Below, in pieces: positions 27,031 through 37,940 of a stretch of DNA of 64,000 nucleotides. The first letter of the stretch is position 1, and each line of letters starts with the position of its first letter. Made by a program: the position numbers and the translations under genes. The DNA is from Hermodice carunculata. Lineage: Eukaryota; Annelida; Polychaeta; Eunicida; Amphinomidae. The notes under the pieces were generated by a model. The model made no database searches and was not told where the DNA came from. It was given only the letters and a program-made list of their open reading frames with translations. The stretch spans positions 54,119,077 through 54,183,076 of the forward strand of contig OZ026612.1 of the NCBI GenBank assembly GCA_964020975.1, given 5' to 3'.

Positions 27031-29046
27031 AATGATTTCAGCAAATACTTGAAGATATCAACACTGAATCTAAATTGGGGCGTAGTAAATTCGGCAAATC
27101 ACTGATTATATATTACAACATATTTATCTTACCTATTGTAATGAGCATATTCATGTCCCCTGTGTGTTAATTCGCAGCTTTGAATGGCGTAACCACTTAA
27201 TTTGCTTTCAGTAATAATTTACAAGTGATGAATTTCTTCCATAAAAGATAGAATAAATCGTTTTGTACTGAATGCTACGTATTAATAACGGTTCATTTAA
27301 TTAGAAAACGAGATTTGACATTTTAGCATCAATGACACAACCCACGACAGGGTTTAGTCATTGATCTGGCTGATACGGCACGCCCACTCATATCGCGGCG
27401 CCTGGGAATTCAATATATATCAGAAATCCTTTTCACATGCAGACAACATGATACCAGCAGCGCAGACTCAGATTCAATCTACAAGATGTTTTATGTTTTT
27501 ACTATTTGGGCATTTGTATTTAGTTTATATCGCTTTTAGCCAAAATGTAACCAAATAAAATATATTTGCTGTGACTCAGGTTTATCTGTCAATGAAAGTA
27601 TCATTTGAACGTCACTGTTACATAAGTGACGGAAGTATTTCTTCCCTAAATCATTTAAAGCCAAATTATTAGATATGACAAAAATGGCTATTTTGATTAC
27701 CAAGAAAATATCGCTGTCAAATGTTCCAACAGGTAACTCAAAGTTTCCAGGGAGGATAAGCGAAATGACAACAGTGCACATGATAAATCATTTTTGTCCT
27801 CATTGTACTTTCAAAGAAGTGAGAGCACTTCATCAAGAAGTGAAACACTCCAATATAGATTGGGATTGTTCACGTCCAATGCGCCCCCACATTTTAAGTT
27901 TCCGGCCAGGATTTGCGTTACCTCAAGATGTGCACAATCTTTACCGCGATCTGGTTTATACGCTACGGGGAAAAATGAATGAAGATAGTTTTATTGTCGG
28001 GATTACGAAACGCATGAAATGCAATTTTGGGTTGCGGATAATTTGATCGGACAAAATCATATTCTTTACAAATGTCGCCACTACAATGACTCCAGATTTC
28101 CATTATTTTCATCAGAGCGACTGTCAAGCATGCTTTTTGAAACTCACAGCAACGTTTCTTTTCTTTTCTTTTTTTTTCTTTCTTTTTTTTTTTTTTTTTT
28201 TTTTAGCTTTCGCACTGATAACAAATTTTGATGTTTAACGTGCTCATGTATCCCGACTGTGGTAACTAACAGCTGGTCCTTCTTCCTTCTTATTCTATGT
28301 TACTGTCCCTTCCAACATTTGTTTATTTTATTTTATTTTATTAATATCAAACTCAACGACTCACTTAAGTTCAAAACCTATTACCCTCCACCCACCCACC
28401 CCCTCAATTAACATGAAGCAATCGGTGCTCAAATGTCGTCTGCTTCATCATTTCCCCCTAATTTTGACAGTGATGGATAGCTCAAATGAGAATTGTAGAT
28501 GAGATCTATCCAAATAACACGCAAGGAAAGCTGTTGACCAAACTTCAACTCTGTCGTAATCCAATGGGAAAGGGTTTAAAACGTTGGGACAGATAATCAC
28601 CTTTACGCAATATATTGGGACCAAAGGGTATACTGTGAAACGGATCAGGTACTGTCAGATTGGATAAAAATCTATACTATGTTAGAATGGAACGGCGAAG
28701 CAAAGCTGAGGATAATCCAGCTTCCAAAAGGTGGGACACACTCTGTATCAAACAGTAATTGCCAAATTTCGACTCCTTTATGGTGTATTTTACATTTCCT
28801 TAAAATTAGTTTACAGGTTTAAGCGTCGCATTCTCATTTCCTTCTGTTTCTTCATTCAAGGACCGGTAGATCATGCCTCACGCGCTAACCTCGTTACCGG
28901 TCATTCAATTGCTTGGCCGACTTTATCATTAGGTCTCCATCAACAATCACTGGATCATGCTTGCGCGACGGATTGGACTTAAACTTTGGTCAAAGTTTCT
29001 ATTGGCCCTTAAATAGGTAACTGCATGCGGTCATAAATATTTTCGG
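27031..29046. other. No gene recognised
   Basis: The 123-codon frame at 27675-28046 has no recognisable domain. A pyrimidine run lies at about 28158-28204 and a CCCACCCACCCCC patch at about 28389-28403. Confidence 0.4.
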
Positions 29047-29162
29047 AAGAAGAAGAAGAAGAAGAAGAAGAAGAAGAAGAAGAAGAAGAAGAAGAAGAAG
29101 AAGAAGGAGGAGGAGGAGGAGGAGGAAGAGGAGGAGAAGGAGAAGGAGAAGGAGGAGGAGAA

Positions 29163-29193
<31 letters not shown>

Positions 29194-29350
29194 AAGATAT
29201 GGAGGAGGAGGAGGAAGAGGAGGAGGAGAAGGAGGAGAAGAAGAAGAAGAAGAAGAAGAAGAAGAACAAGAAGAAGAACAAGAAGAAGGAGAAGGAGAAG
29301 AAGAAGAAGAAGAAGAAGAAGAAGAAGAAGAAGAAGAAGAAGAAGAAGAT
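29047..29350. repeat. ~300-bp polypurine (GAA)n/(GGA)n tract
   Basis: Almost every base on the plus strand is purine, mixing GAA, GGA and GAG units with rare AT or AC interruptions. Long mirror-repeat polypurine tracts can form triplex H-DNA. Poly-Glu/Lys and poly-Ser/Phe frames are artefacts. Confidence 0.97.
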
Positions 29351-29738
<388 letters not shown>

Positions 29739-29868
29739 CATATGTTGGCACCGACTGCTCTCAGTAATAGCTCGTTTGACTGGCAAATATTTGTATGAGT
29801 TGTTCGAACTTCCAAATACTAATCAGCGTGTAAGGTTTTATGTCTGTTTTGTGTGTTACAGATACTGT

Positions 29869-29971
29869 ATGTATGTGTGTGTATGTATGTATGTATGTAT
29901 GTATGTATGTATGTATGTACGTACGTAAGTATGTATGTACGTATGTATGTATGTATGTATGTATGTATGCA
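29869..29971. repeat. (GTAT)n tetranucleotide microsatellite
   Basis: About 25 GTAT units with a few GTAC and GTAA variants. Confidence 0.97.
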
Positions 29972-30677
29972 TGTATACTTGCAGATTTTTTTTTCATTGT
30001 GTCAAATTGTGGACTGCTGCTTAGATAATTTTTGTCGTATACTTAGTGTATGACTAATGTTGGTAAGAATTTGGAGCTGTCGCAAGTTTGTGTTCGACAT
30101 GTGTGGAAGCTTTGTTTGAAAAAATGTCAGGTAAACCTGCAATCAAGTTGCCGCTAAGACAGTTATCCATTCGACATTTTTGACACCGAAACAAAGCATC
30201 TTCAATTTGTATAAAAACCAAAAAAAGCCAATGGTGTCATGTTATTAGTTGTGATAAAGCAATGCGTGACACAGTTTCACAGTGAATGGCAAATTATTGT
30301 ATTTCAAGCCTGAAAGGCGTAAATTGAAAGGTTGGTAAAGTTTTGTTTGTAAAATGCTTTAACTTAGTGTCGCATAGAGAGTAATATAACTTGGATGTAA
30401 ACACTTGAAAATTTTCCACACGGAAAATAAATAAACAAGTGAGTAAATAAACTAAAGGGGGGGGGGCGGAACGGACTAAATTTGTAATATTCTGTGCCTT
30501 TTTTGAGGACTTGTGGGACCCACATTGGGGTGTAACTAGACAAAATTAGACCTTAATGGTACAATTGCCCAGGGGTGCAGCAAATATAGTTTTGAAACGA
30601 TATAATGAGTTTCATGTTACTCGTATGAAAAGATACAAAGAATAAAAGGAATACTTAAAGCTAAGTTGTGACTTCAC
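29972..30677. other. No gene recognised
   Basis: AT-rich with a G run at 30459-30468. It would be intron of the candidate minus-strand gene if that gene is real. Confidence 0.35.
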
Positions 30678-30766
30678 GTTGTGCCTGATTCCCATTCTTC
30701 CTCGTCTTCGTCCCCAGTCGGGCGAACACGTACAGATCTTGAAACGGCACGCTTGAACCTTCTCAT
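30678..30766 (-). CDS. Candidate first coding exon of an unrecognised host gene
   Basis: On the minus strand an ATG at 30766-30764 opens 29 codons (MRRFKRAVSRSVRVRPTGDE, then an acidic DEEEWESGT) up to a possible 5' splice site AAC|GTGAAGT; unspliced, the frame stops two codons later. The start is basic and the end acidic. I do not recognise the product. The exon lies in a CpG-rich patch (about 30.69-30.85 kb, including TGACGTCG) and 240-275 bp downstream of the X-box/CTCGCGAGA pair. Against it: the start context is weak and an overlapping frame is also open. On the plus strand TTCTTCCTCGTCTTCG just before CCCCAG (30714) resembles a 3' splice site, so an exon on the other strand is possible. 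Confidence 0.22.
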
Positions 30767-31005
30767 TTAGTTTATTAGTTGACAGCCCGTTCCGAGCCCC
30801 TGTGTCTTCTGTTGCTTTATCTGTGACGTCGGCCACGTCGTTGGGTCGATTAAGGTCCGTTTTCGTGGGATGTTACGGGTCAGACTGACCCAAAATTAGC
30901 ATGTGTCACGTGATAAACCATTTGCTTTAGTGTGAATTTACTCTTTGTCCTTGCTTAAAGAATACGAGGCATACATATTAGTTTCCCGCCACAACTGCAG
31001 AACTG

Positions 31006-31039
31006 GTTGTCTTAGTAACCATAGTCTTGCCTCGCGAGA
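31006..31039. promoter_or_regulatory. X-box-like RFX site next to a CTCGCGAGA element (candidate core promoter)
   Basis: GTTGTCTTAGTAAC (31006-31019) fits the palindromic RFX X-box (GTTGYC, two bases, RGYAAC) within GG...CC flanks. CTCGCGAGA (31031-31039) is nine of ten bases of the TCTCGCGAGA element found at many animal housekeeping promoters. The two are 11 bp apart in a locally CpG-richer stretch (about 30.97-31.07 kb). In animals such X-boxes often mark genes for cilia. Direction is not determined: the candidate exon at 30.77 kb is on the minus side, and a short ATG frame starts at about 31110 on the plus side. Confidence 0.4.
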
Positions 31040-31099
31040 TACGGGTCGCTGCCTGTGCAGGAAATCGGGATTCTTCTAAAATTTTGAAATAGAGAGTAA

Positions 31100-31689
31100 T
31101 TAGTACAGGCAGACGAAAATGTATTCTTATAATCAATTTAGGAAGGCACTGAATGGACATGACTGCTATTTGTAAACTTAAATAAAGTTGCTAATTTTGT
31201 GAGAAAGGGGTATATGGCCCTGTCTATGACAGCGATATGCCCGTCTGTCCTCCGTGACTGACTGGCGTGAGCTCTGTGCTTTGTGGCAGAAAATTGATAT
31301 GCATGTCTCGTATTCTATGTTACGTGTCCTTCATTTTACATGTTTTATTGCCGATCCCCTTTTCTCGAGCCAAGTGGTAAAGCGAAGTGTCTCCATATTG
31401 TGGCATCTTTTTTTTGTTCATAATAATCAGTTGACAAAACAGTTATCTCCAAAATGTTACAAAAATAAGAGAACAAACTTTTGAAAATAGTGCACACAAA
31501 GACTACTGTGAGGTATTTTGCCATCAATCCCTCACGAAGCAAGATTCCATATCGCTATAAAACGTCCAGTGGGATAATTATTTTGAAGGCAAAGTACGAT
31601 AGGTCTACTTTATATTCAAGAACATACACAAGACTTCTGGCTAAAGTCGTGTCGAGAAAATGCCGGTCCATTTCCTGATTTGTTTCTAC
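31100..31689. other. No gene recognised
   Basis: It may contain the decayed 5' part of the LINE to its right, but I can follow no endonuclease motif with confidence before about 31.83 kb. Confidence 0.35.
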
Positions 31690-34600
31690 CCTTGGCTACA
31701 ATATACTCCAGAGAAAAAAGTGAGCGGCCTCACTTGTTTTTCATTGGACATATTTTGGAGGGTGTGTATGCAAATTGCCATACGAACAATCCTGCGTCTC
31801 TCCAAATCAGAGGTCTGTCGCCGGCAATCCTCACGGAGTAATTTACAGACCACCTAACTCTTCTGTATCTTTTTGGAACGACTTTCAAATAAGTAACGAC
31901 ATGGCTTAAGCCACAGGCATAAACAATATCTTTGTGCTTGGGGACCTGAATGCCGATGCCAATACTCCACATGGTCTTAAACTTCATCAATTCTGTACGA
32001 GTAATCTTCTCTCTATTCATATTAATGAACCTACTCGTATTGCTGACACATCCTAAAGCTGCTTAGACCAAATACTTTCAAATAAACCCAATTTTGTAAC
32101 TGAGACGGACGTTTTGCCTCCCATTTAAATTGCGATCATTGCGTTGTTTCGGCTAAATTGTCTTTCAAGTGTAAACGGGAGCTATCTTACGAGCGATTTA
32201 TTTGGGAATATGCCAAAGCAGATTCTGACCTTTTTCAAAACTGTATTGTAAATTTTGATTGGGATACCTGTTTTGTATCTGATGATGTGAACGTTTGTTG
32301 CGAGGCTTGGACTGAGGCTTTGTTAAATATTGCTAGACAATGTATTCCCAGTAAACGAGTTACCATACGGCCTAATAATCCCCCGTGGTGTGACGGAACT
32401 TTCAGAAATCTCAAGCGGGTGTTTGTAAGAGCCCACAAGAAGGCTATAAAGCGAAATCATCCTGATAATTGGGTAAACTTCAAGAATCTTGTAAATGATT
32501 ATGAAGAACATCTTCATGATGCTGAAGAACAGTATAACCTTAAGCTCAGTGCATCTCTCTGTAATTCTGGTGCTAAAAACAAAACTTGGTGGCGTACTGT
32601 TAAGAATTTTTTTGAATCGTAACCAATGCTCACATACACCCCCTTCATTACACAACGATGAGCATAAATCTGACACTTTTTCTAAAGCTGAGGTATTTAA
32701 TTCCTTTTCTCCTAAGTCAGTGCAATGTTGATTCATCATCCTCTACCTTACCTCCTCTAAACTTACAACTACCTAGGCCTACTTTGTCTAGCATACATCT
32801 TCTCGAGAGCGAGGTTTTGGAAATTCTCAACAAAATTGATGTGTCCAAGGCGACAGGACCTGATGATATAAGCCCCAGATTATTAAAGGAAGCCGCACCA
32901 CTTATATGCAGCTCCCTAACATGACTTTGTAACTTATCTTTCAATCAAAATTTATTTCCTTCTCTCTGGAGGAAGGCTAATGTTATACCTATTCACAAAA
33001 AGGATTCGTAATCGTCCTGTAATAACTATAGACCTATTTCTCTTCTCAGCTGCGTGAGTAAAGTTATGGAACGAATTATATTTAAACATGTTTTTTAATT
33101 TCTTTCGCGATAATCTTGTTCTGTCCTAGCAGCAATCCGGTTTCATCCCGGGTGACTCTACCGTCAACCGACTCTTGTCCCTTTACCACGAGCTTTGCTT
33201 GGCTATTGATCTTCATAAGGATGTAAGAATTGTATTCCTAGATGTAGGCAAAACTTTTGAGGAAGGGTGGCACTCTGCCTTGCTCCATTAACGTGAAAAG
33301 AATGGCATATCCGCAAAATTTTTAACCTGGTTCCGTAGTTATCTGTCAGATAGACAACAGCGTGTGGTCATTAAGAGTCAAGGCTCCAACTGGGGCACCA
33401 TTAATGCTTGGGTACCTCAAGGCTCTGTCCTTGGTCCCCTTCTATTTTTGATATTTATTAATGACATTGCTGATGTTGTTCATCCCAATATCAAGTTATT
33501 TGCCGATGACACATCACTTTATTTGACAGTGGACGACCCGCAATCGGCATCCGACATCTTGAATACTGACTTATCATCGTTTGATGATTGGTCCAAACAG
33601 TGGCTTATTTCATTTAATGCTTTCAAAACCCACAGTATGATTGTCTCGCGTAAAGTACCTCCTGTCCCTCACCTTTCCCTTTTCTTCCAGAATCATCAGC
33701 TCGAGGATGTATCTTACCATGAACACTTAGGAATACCCTTGAAGAGTGACTTAATTTGGTCTCAGCATATCAGTCAGATTGCCCATAAAAGCCAACAAAT
33801 TAATAAATATTCTCAAACTTTTTGCAATATCATTTGGACTGGAATTCTTTTGAAACTATTTATATATCCTTTATCCACCCATTACTTGAGTATGATAGAT
33901 TGACATGGGATGGGTGCACACAGGCAGACGCTGATAAGTTGGAAGCAATTCAGATGGCTGCAGCCCGAATAGTTACTGGTGCAATGAGAGGCACTGCTAC
34001 ATCGAACTTTTATGGAGGAATTGGATGGGAAACACTTGGGGAACATAGGACAAAGCTAAGCTTATAGTCGTGTACAAAATTGTCCATAATCTGAGCCCTA
34101 CTCACTTGCGTGACCTTCTCCCTGAAACCCCACCCACAGCTGTAAATCACAATACCCGTCACCGACCTGACATCTATCATTTTCGAGCAAGAACGTCCTT
34201 ATTTGACCAATCTTTTCTTTTTTTTTCTCCACTGTCCCCCTGTAAAACCTGCTGCCCATTGTAATTCGAAACACTGCTTCACTTGCTCAGTGCAAGTTTA
34301 ATTTAAAATTTATATCTAAGCATCCCGTGCAATATGTAGAACTATTATACTACGGTAAGCGCCATACGGCTATTAAACACACGAGGCTGCGCTTGGGCTG
34401 CAGTCGTCTGAATTGTCACCTGAGATCGGTGTGGCTGGTTCTCCTATATGCTCGTGCGGTACTGGTATCGAAAACACCTTCCATTACTTTTCATATGTCC
34501 TTTGTTTCAAAATTTGAGGATTGACGTGAGTAGTAAAAATAGCACCGTTTACTACAGCAACAGTACTCTATGGTAACAAAGCCTGTTCTCTAATTAACAA

Positions 34601-34860
34601 CTGTTTTTTTTTTGCAGCTGTACACAAATTTATTGAGACAACGGAGAGATTGTTTGTGTACGGAGTCATGTTATGAAGTTCCACTTATGTGTATTAAGCA
34701 CCAGCCCCTCTATCTGTCATTGTCTTGTTATGTGTCTCTTCTGTATGTTTCTGTGCTGTCTGATACGTCCTGTTAATATCTTGTCCTTTTTCTTCTGCGA
34801 GAGGGGTTAATATAGGGTTTCCCTGTTCACCAATCGTTTTCATTTGAATGAAATATGTTT
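31690..34860 (+). mobile_element. Non-LTR retrotransposon (LINE; CR1/L2/Jockey-like), decayed, 5' end unclear
   Basis: A single ORF2-type protein is readable in pieces. Endonuclease: VIYRPPNSS (from 31840), GDLNAD (31940-31957) and a DQIL block before 32.1 kb. Linker: 32158-32622. Reverse transcriptase: LNKIDVSKATGPDDISPRLL (from about 32829), NYRPISLLSC (about 33020), FLDVGKTF (about 33235), PQGSVLGPLLFLIFINDI and the catalytic FADD (33499-33510). Thumb and C terminus: DGCTQADADKLEAIQMAAAR (about 33912), YKIVHNLSPTHL (34073), YYGKRHTAIKHTRLRLGCSR (from about 34345), then CSCG...HYF..C. It has in-frame stops (for example after ISNDMA and DTS) and several frame changes (near 32.63, 32.9, 33.9, 34.07 and 34.4 kb), so it is not active. 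There is no RNase H domain. The 3' end is probably near CATTTGAATGAAAT (34841-34854). Flanking target duplications were not found. Confidence 0.9.
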
Positions 34861-35786
34861 AAATCAATCCTCACACCGAGACTTGCTGACTGTCACTGAT
34901 ATCTCATGTGCTTGCAGCAAGCCATTTGAACCCATGTGCACCTCAAGACTAGATGCACTTCGTGACCATTTCATTATCTTATCCCCGCCTAATCTCAATC
35001 CAGGTCAACTTTTTGTTACTCTGCACTGGACCGTAAACTTGGCTTTCACTACCATATTTCGTACCTCGGCAGTTATGCATAATATTTGCAACGGATGTTC
35101 ATATTCTTAGCACCCCATGTTAAGCCAATAAAACCACTCAGTTTTTTCCTCCACAATATATGAATATGCTAGATACACCAGAAAATATTAAACATTACGT
35201 CTTTTCAAGTGGCAACATTAAAAATGATACCAGCTTAACGGGTGACACACACTTCTGTAACAACTGCAAGATTTTATTTATTTATAATTACGTCACTTCT
35301 GGTAACTGGATTTAATGAACGGATCCTTGCAGAGCGCCGGCTTGTTTTGCCCAGGGGTATACACGTAATATTTGGGCATGCGTGTACATGTGTTGTAAAT
35401 AAGTTCACATCGACTTTCCTCAAAGATATGTTTGACAATGCGCCAAAATGTTATCTACACGTCAACAAACGTACAGTTATTGCCTAAATCTAACCAAGAC
35501 AATACAAAAATAAACTTAAATTGTCATGTAAGCATACTACCACGGAAAAAGTGTGTGTAGTTTATCTGTAAATCTGGTCCACCAACTACCTAATTAACCA
35601 TGTGTAATACCGTACTATCTAACCGTGAAGGCTCTCCTTTTATATATGTCTTGGCTAAATAACCATATTACGTACGTTAGTTCTGGGAAAAGCGGGGAGT
35701 TGCCGATTATTGAAACGCACATATGATTCAGTAAAAATCTCACGCACACAAAATTCGTTTCGGTATTTATATAAAGATGCATAATG
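34861..35786. other. No gene recognised
   Basis: Short frames only, downstream of the LINE. Confidence 0.4.
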
Positions 35787-35808
35787 CAGAGGGAGAGAGA
35801 GGGGGAGG

Positions 35809-35894
<86 letters not shown>
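35787..35894. repeat. (GA)n microsatellite
   Basis: About 75 bp of pure GA preceded by GGGA-type variants. Confidence 0.97.
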
Positions 35895-35896
<2 letters not shown>

Positions 35897-37592
35897 ATTA
35901 CGACATTTCGTCTGCTTGCTTCTGGGATACGAAAAATTAAAGATTATGGCTGACGAAATGAATCTGACCATTCGCCCACAAACTGATGCAGTCATTTGCC
36001 CATAACAGCATCACGCTACGAATCTGCCGTGGGAATCCCCACGTTTCCATTATCAATATTTCCTTCGACAAGGGTTTACTTGACAACCACCAATAGCCTA
36101 TCTAACTGAAAGTAATGCAGATAGAATCTGTCACTATATGACATCCTCCGGTACACGGAAACGACAAAATGTCTATTACTCTTGTGTCCCCGGGCTCACT
36201 CAGCAGCAACGTGGCAAATATCCCACGCTAAACAGAGTGTTTTTAAATTCAGGATTGCACTACAAATTTCCTGTATAAAATAACTTAATTCAAAGCAGTG
36301 CGTTCTTTTTTGGCATACGACATCAAAGTTTTGCGCCTCTTTAAAGTAGTCTAGTTGAATAATTTTTCTTTCAATGGGCTTAATTGACCTAGATTCTATC
36401 AAGAGAGGAAACTGGCGTTTACAGAAATGTCACGGGTCCACGGTGTCCTCCAAGGACCTATTCGTGTCATAGACTTTCTTGGCGAATAATTGAGCTACCT
36501 TACATAGTGTTTGACAGTATTTTGGTCAAGGCATGTCAAAGCATTGATTGTTTTATTCTGCGTGGGAGGGAATCGCCATGTGTGTGCATAAAATGCAATT
36601 TGCGGATATGGTGAATGACAAGAGCACCTCCAAAAGCTTAACTTGGATTTCGTGCCAATATTGATAGAATTTGGTTAGAAGCAGTCCTGACTAGTAAATT
36701 ATAAATTGCATTAAACATTAAAAAGCTGTGAACTAATTCTTACTTTCTTTTGTGATAATCTTTGTTTTTTAAGACTGGTCTACTGAATTCTGTTTCACCT
36801 TACTTTAAACATTATTATTGCATTCAGTGGCAAACGACCACCAGCGTATTTGGTTTTCCCCTGTTTGAGGCTATTTAGCTCTGAGGGTAACACTTAATTT
36901 AGAATGGATCAAATTAAAAAAAACATTGACATTTCGCAAATCATCCAGATTAAATGGTGAAGACTTCAAATCTATATTGATTGAACATACTCTGCTAAAT
37001 CCTACACGTTCTCAACTGTTGCAATTCGTTTCAATTGCAGAAGGAATTGGTGGTAGTTATCAAAGTTTATCGTAAATTTCCACAATACAAGGCTAAAGAT
37101 TATTTGGAATAAAAGACAAACTAGGAGCGAATCATTTCGTAAAACGCGCGTTTTTGCTTGCTTAGTACGTGCAGATTGTGATTCGTGTGCTCGATACATA
37201 TACAGTGGCCAGTGACCCAAGCCTGTACATTTTAAATATCCCCCCAGTAACAACTTTACCACGATTTTTAAAAATGTCACTTAAAAGATATGTAATCCTG
37301 AAGCGCAAATCAGGAGACCATCAGAAAACATTTTATGGGGAAAAACTTTACATTAAAAGACTTTAAAGCTTAAAGGATCCACGTGGCAGTTATGTATATT
37401 TTGGCAGTTTATTCAGCTTAAATACGGCCCAAGATAGATGGGATGAACAGTTTTTCGTAAAAACATTTGCATTATTCGTTATTTGTGATATTATAAGTTG
37501 AAATCTACATAATGACGCATGGTAATCATTGCCAATTTTTATATTACAGCCCTTCCCAAAATATTGTGTTAGTTTGAAATGTTTCTGAATAT
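35895..37592. other. No gene recognised
   Basis: AT-rich sequence with short frames; no repeat family identified. Confidence 0.4.
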
Positions 37593-37711
37593 GAGATACC
37601 ACGTGTTATCGGGATATATTATGAAAGCCTGCGTTGTAAATCCCGACCGCGTAGCGGTCGCGATTTATAACACAGGGTTTCAGAATGCATCCCAATAACA
37701 AGTGGTATCTC
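37593..37711. repeat. 119-bp palindromic foldback element
   Basis: The left arm begins GAGATACCACGTGTTATCGG and continues to CCCGACCGC. The right arm is its inverted copy with about ten differences over 58 bp. The centre is only GTA between GACCGC and GCGGTC. Termini are GAGATACCAC / GTGGTATCTC. No frame crosses it. It looks like a MITE reduced to two arms. Its CpG-containing core stands out from the AT-rich flanks. Confidence 0.85.
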
Positions 37712-37865
37712 CTATTTAAAGCATGCCTCTTTTGTCACTCCCTCGTTTTCTTGATGCAATTTTAAAGTAAGGAAACAGTATAGAGCCAATTTTGACCTGC
37801 CTGTGCTCCCACGTGCAAGGTCTTCTTTGGCACGCTCCACTGAGCACGATACGACCATGTCACAG

Positions 37866-37940
37866 TGGCTGATGTGGTGGTTAGAACAGTCGCTTCAGCC
37901 TGTGGAAATGCTCAGTGACGGTTCGAATTCTGCTGGTGTC
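37866..37940 (+). other. tRNA-like / Pol III box-containing sequence (possible SINE remnant)
   Basis: GGTTCGAATTC (37920-37930) is a B-box match. About 45 bases upstream, TGGTGGTTAGAACAG resembles the D-arm/A-box region of serine, leucine or lysine tRNAs. The anticodon stem and acceptor ends do not pair well, so it is not a working tRNA; it may be a SINE head or chance. Confidence 0.3.

Noticed and set aside
27675-28046. 123-codon plus frame with a CPHC motif
   Set aside because: No zinc-finger spacing downstream, overlapping open frames and no similarity I recognise.
30612-30836. Frame containing RFKICTCSPDWGRRRG on the minus strand, reminiscent of a processed neuropeptide
   Set aside because: It has no ATG start (the apparent start is GTG), no signal peptide and only one loose dibasic site; an overlapping frame fits a first exon better.
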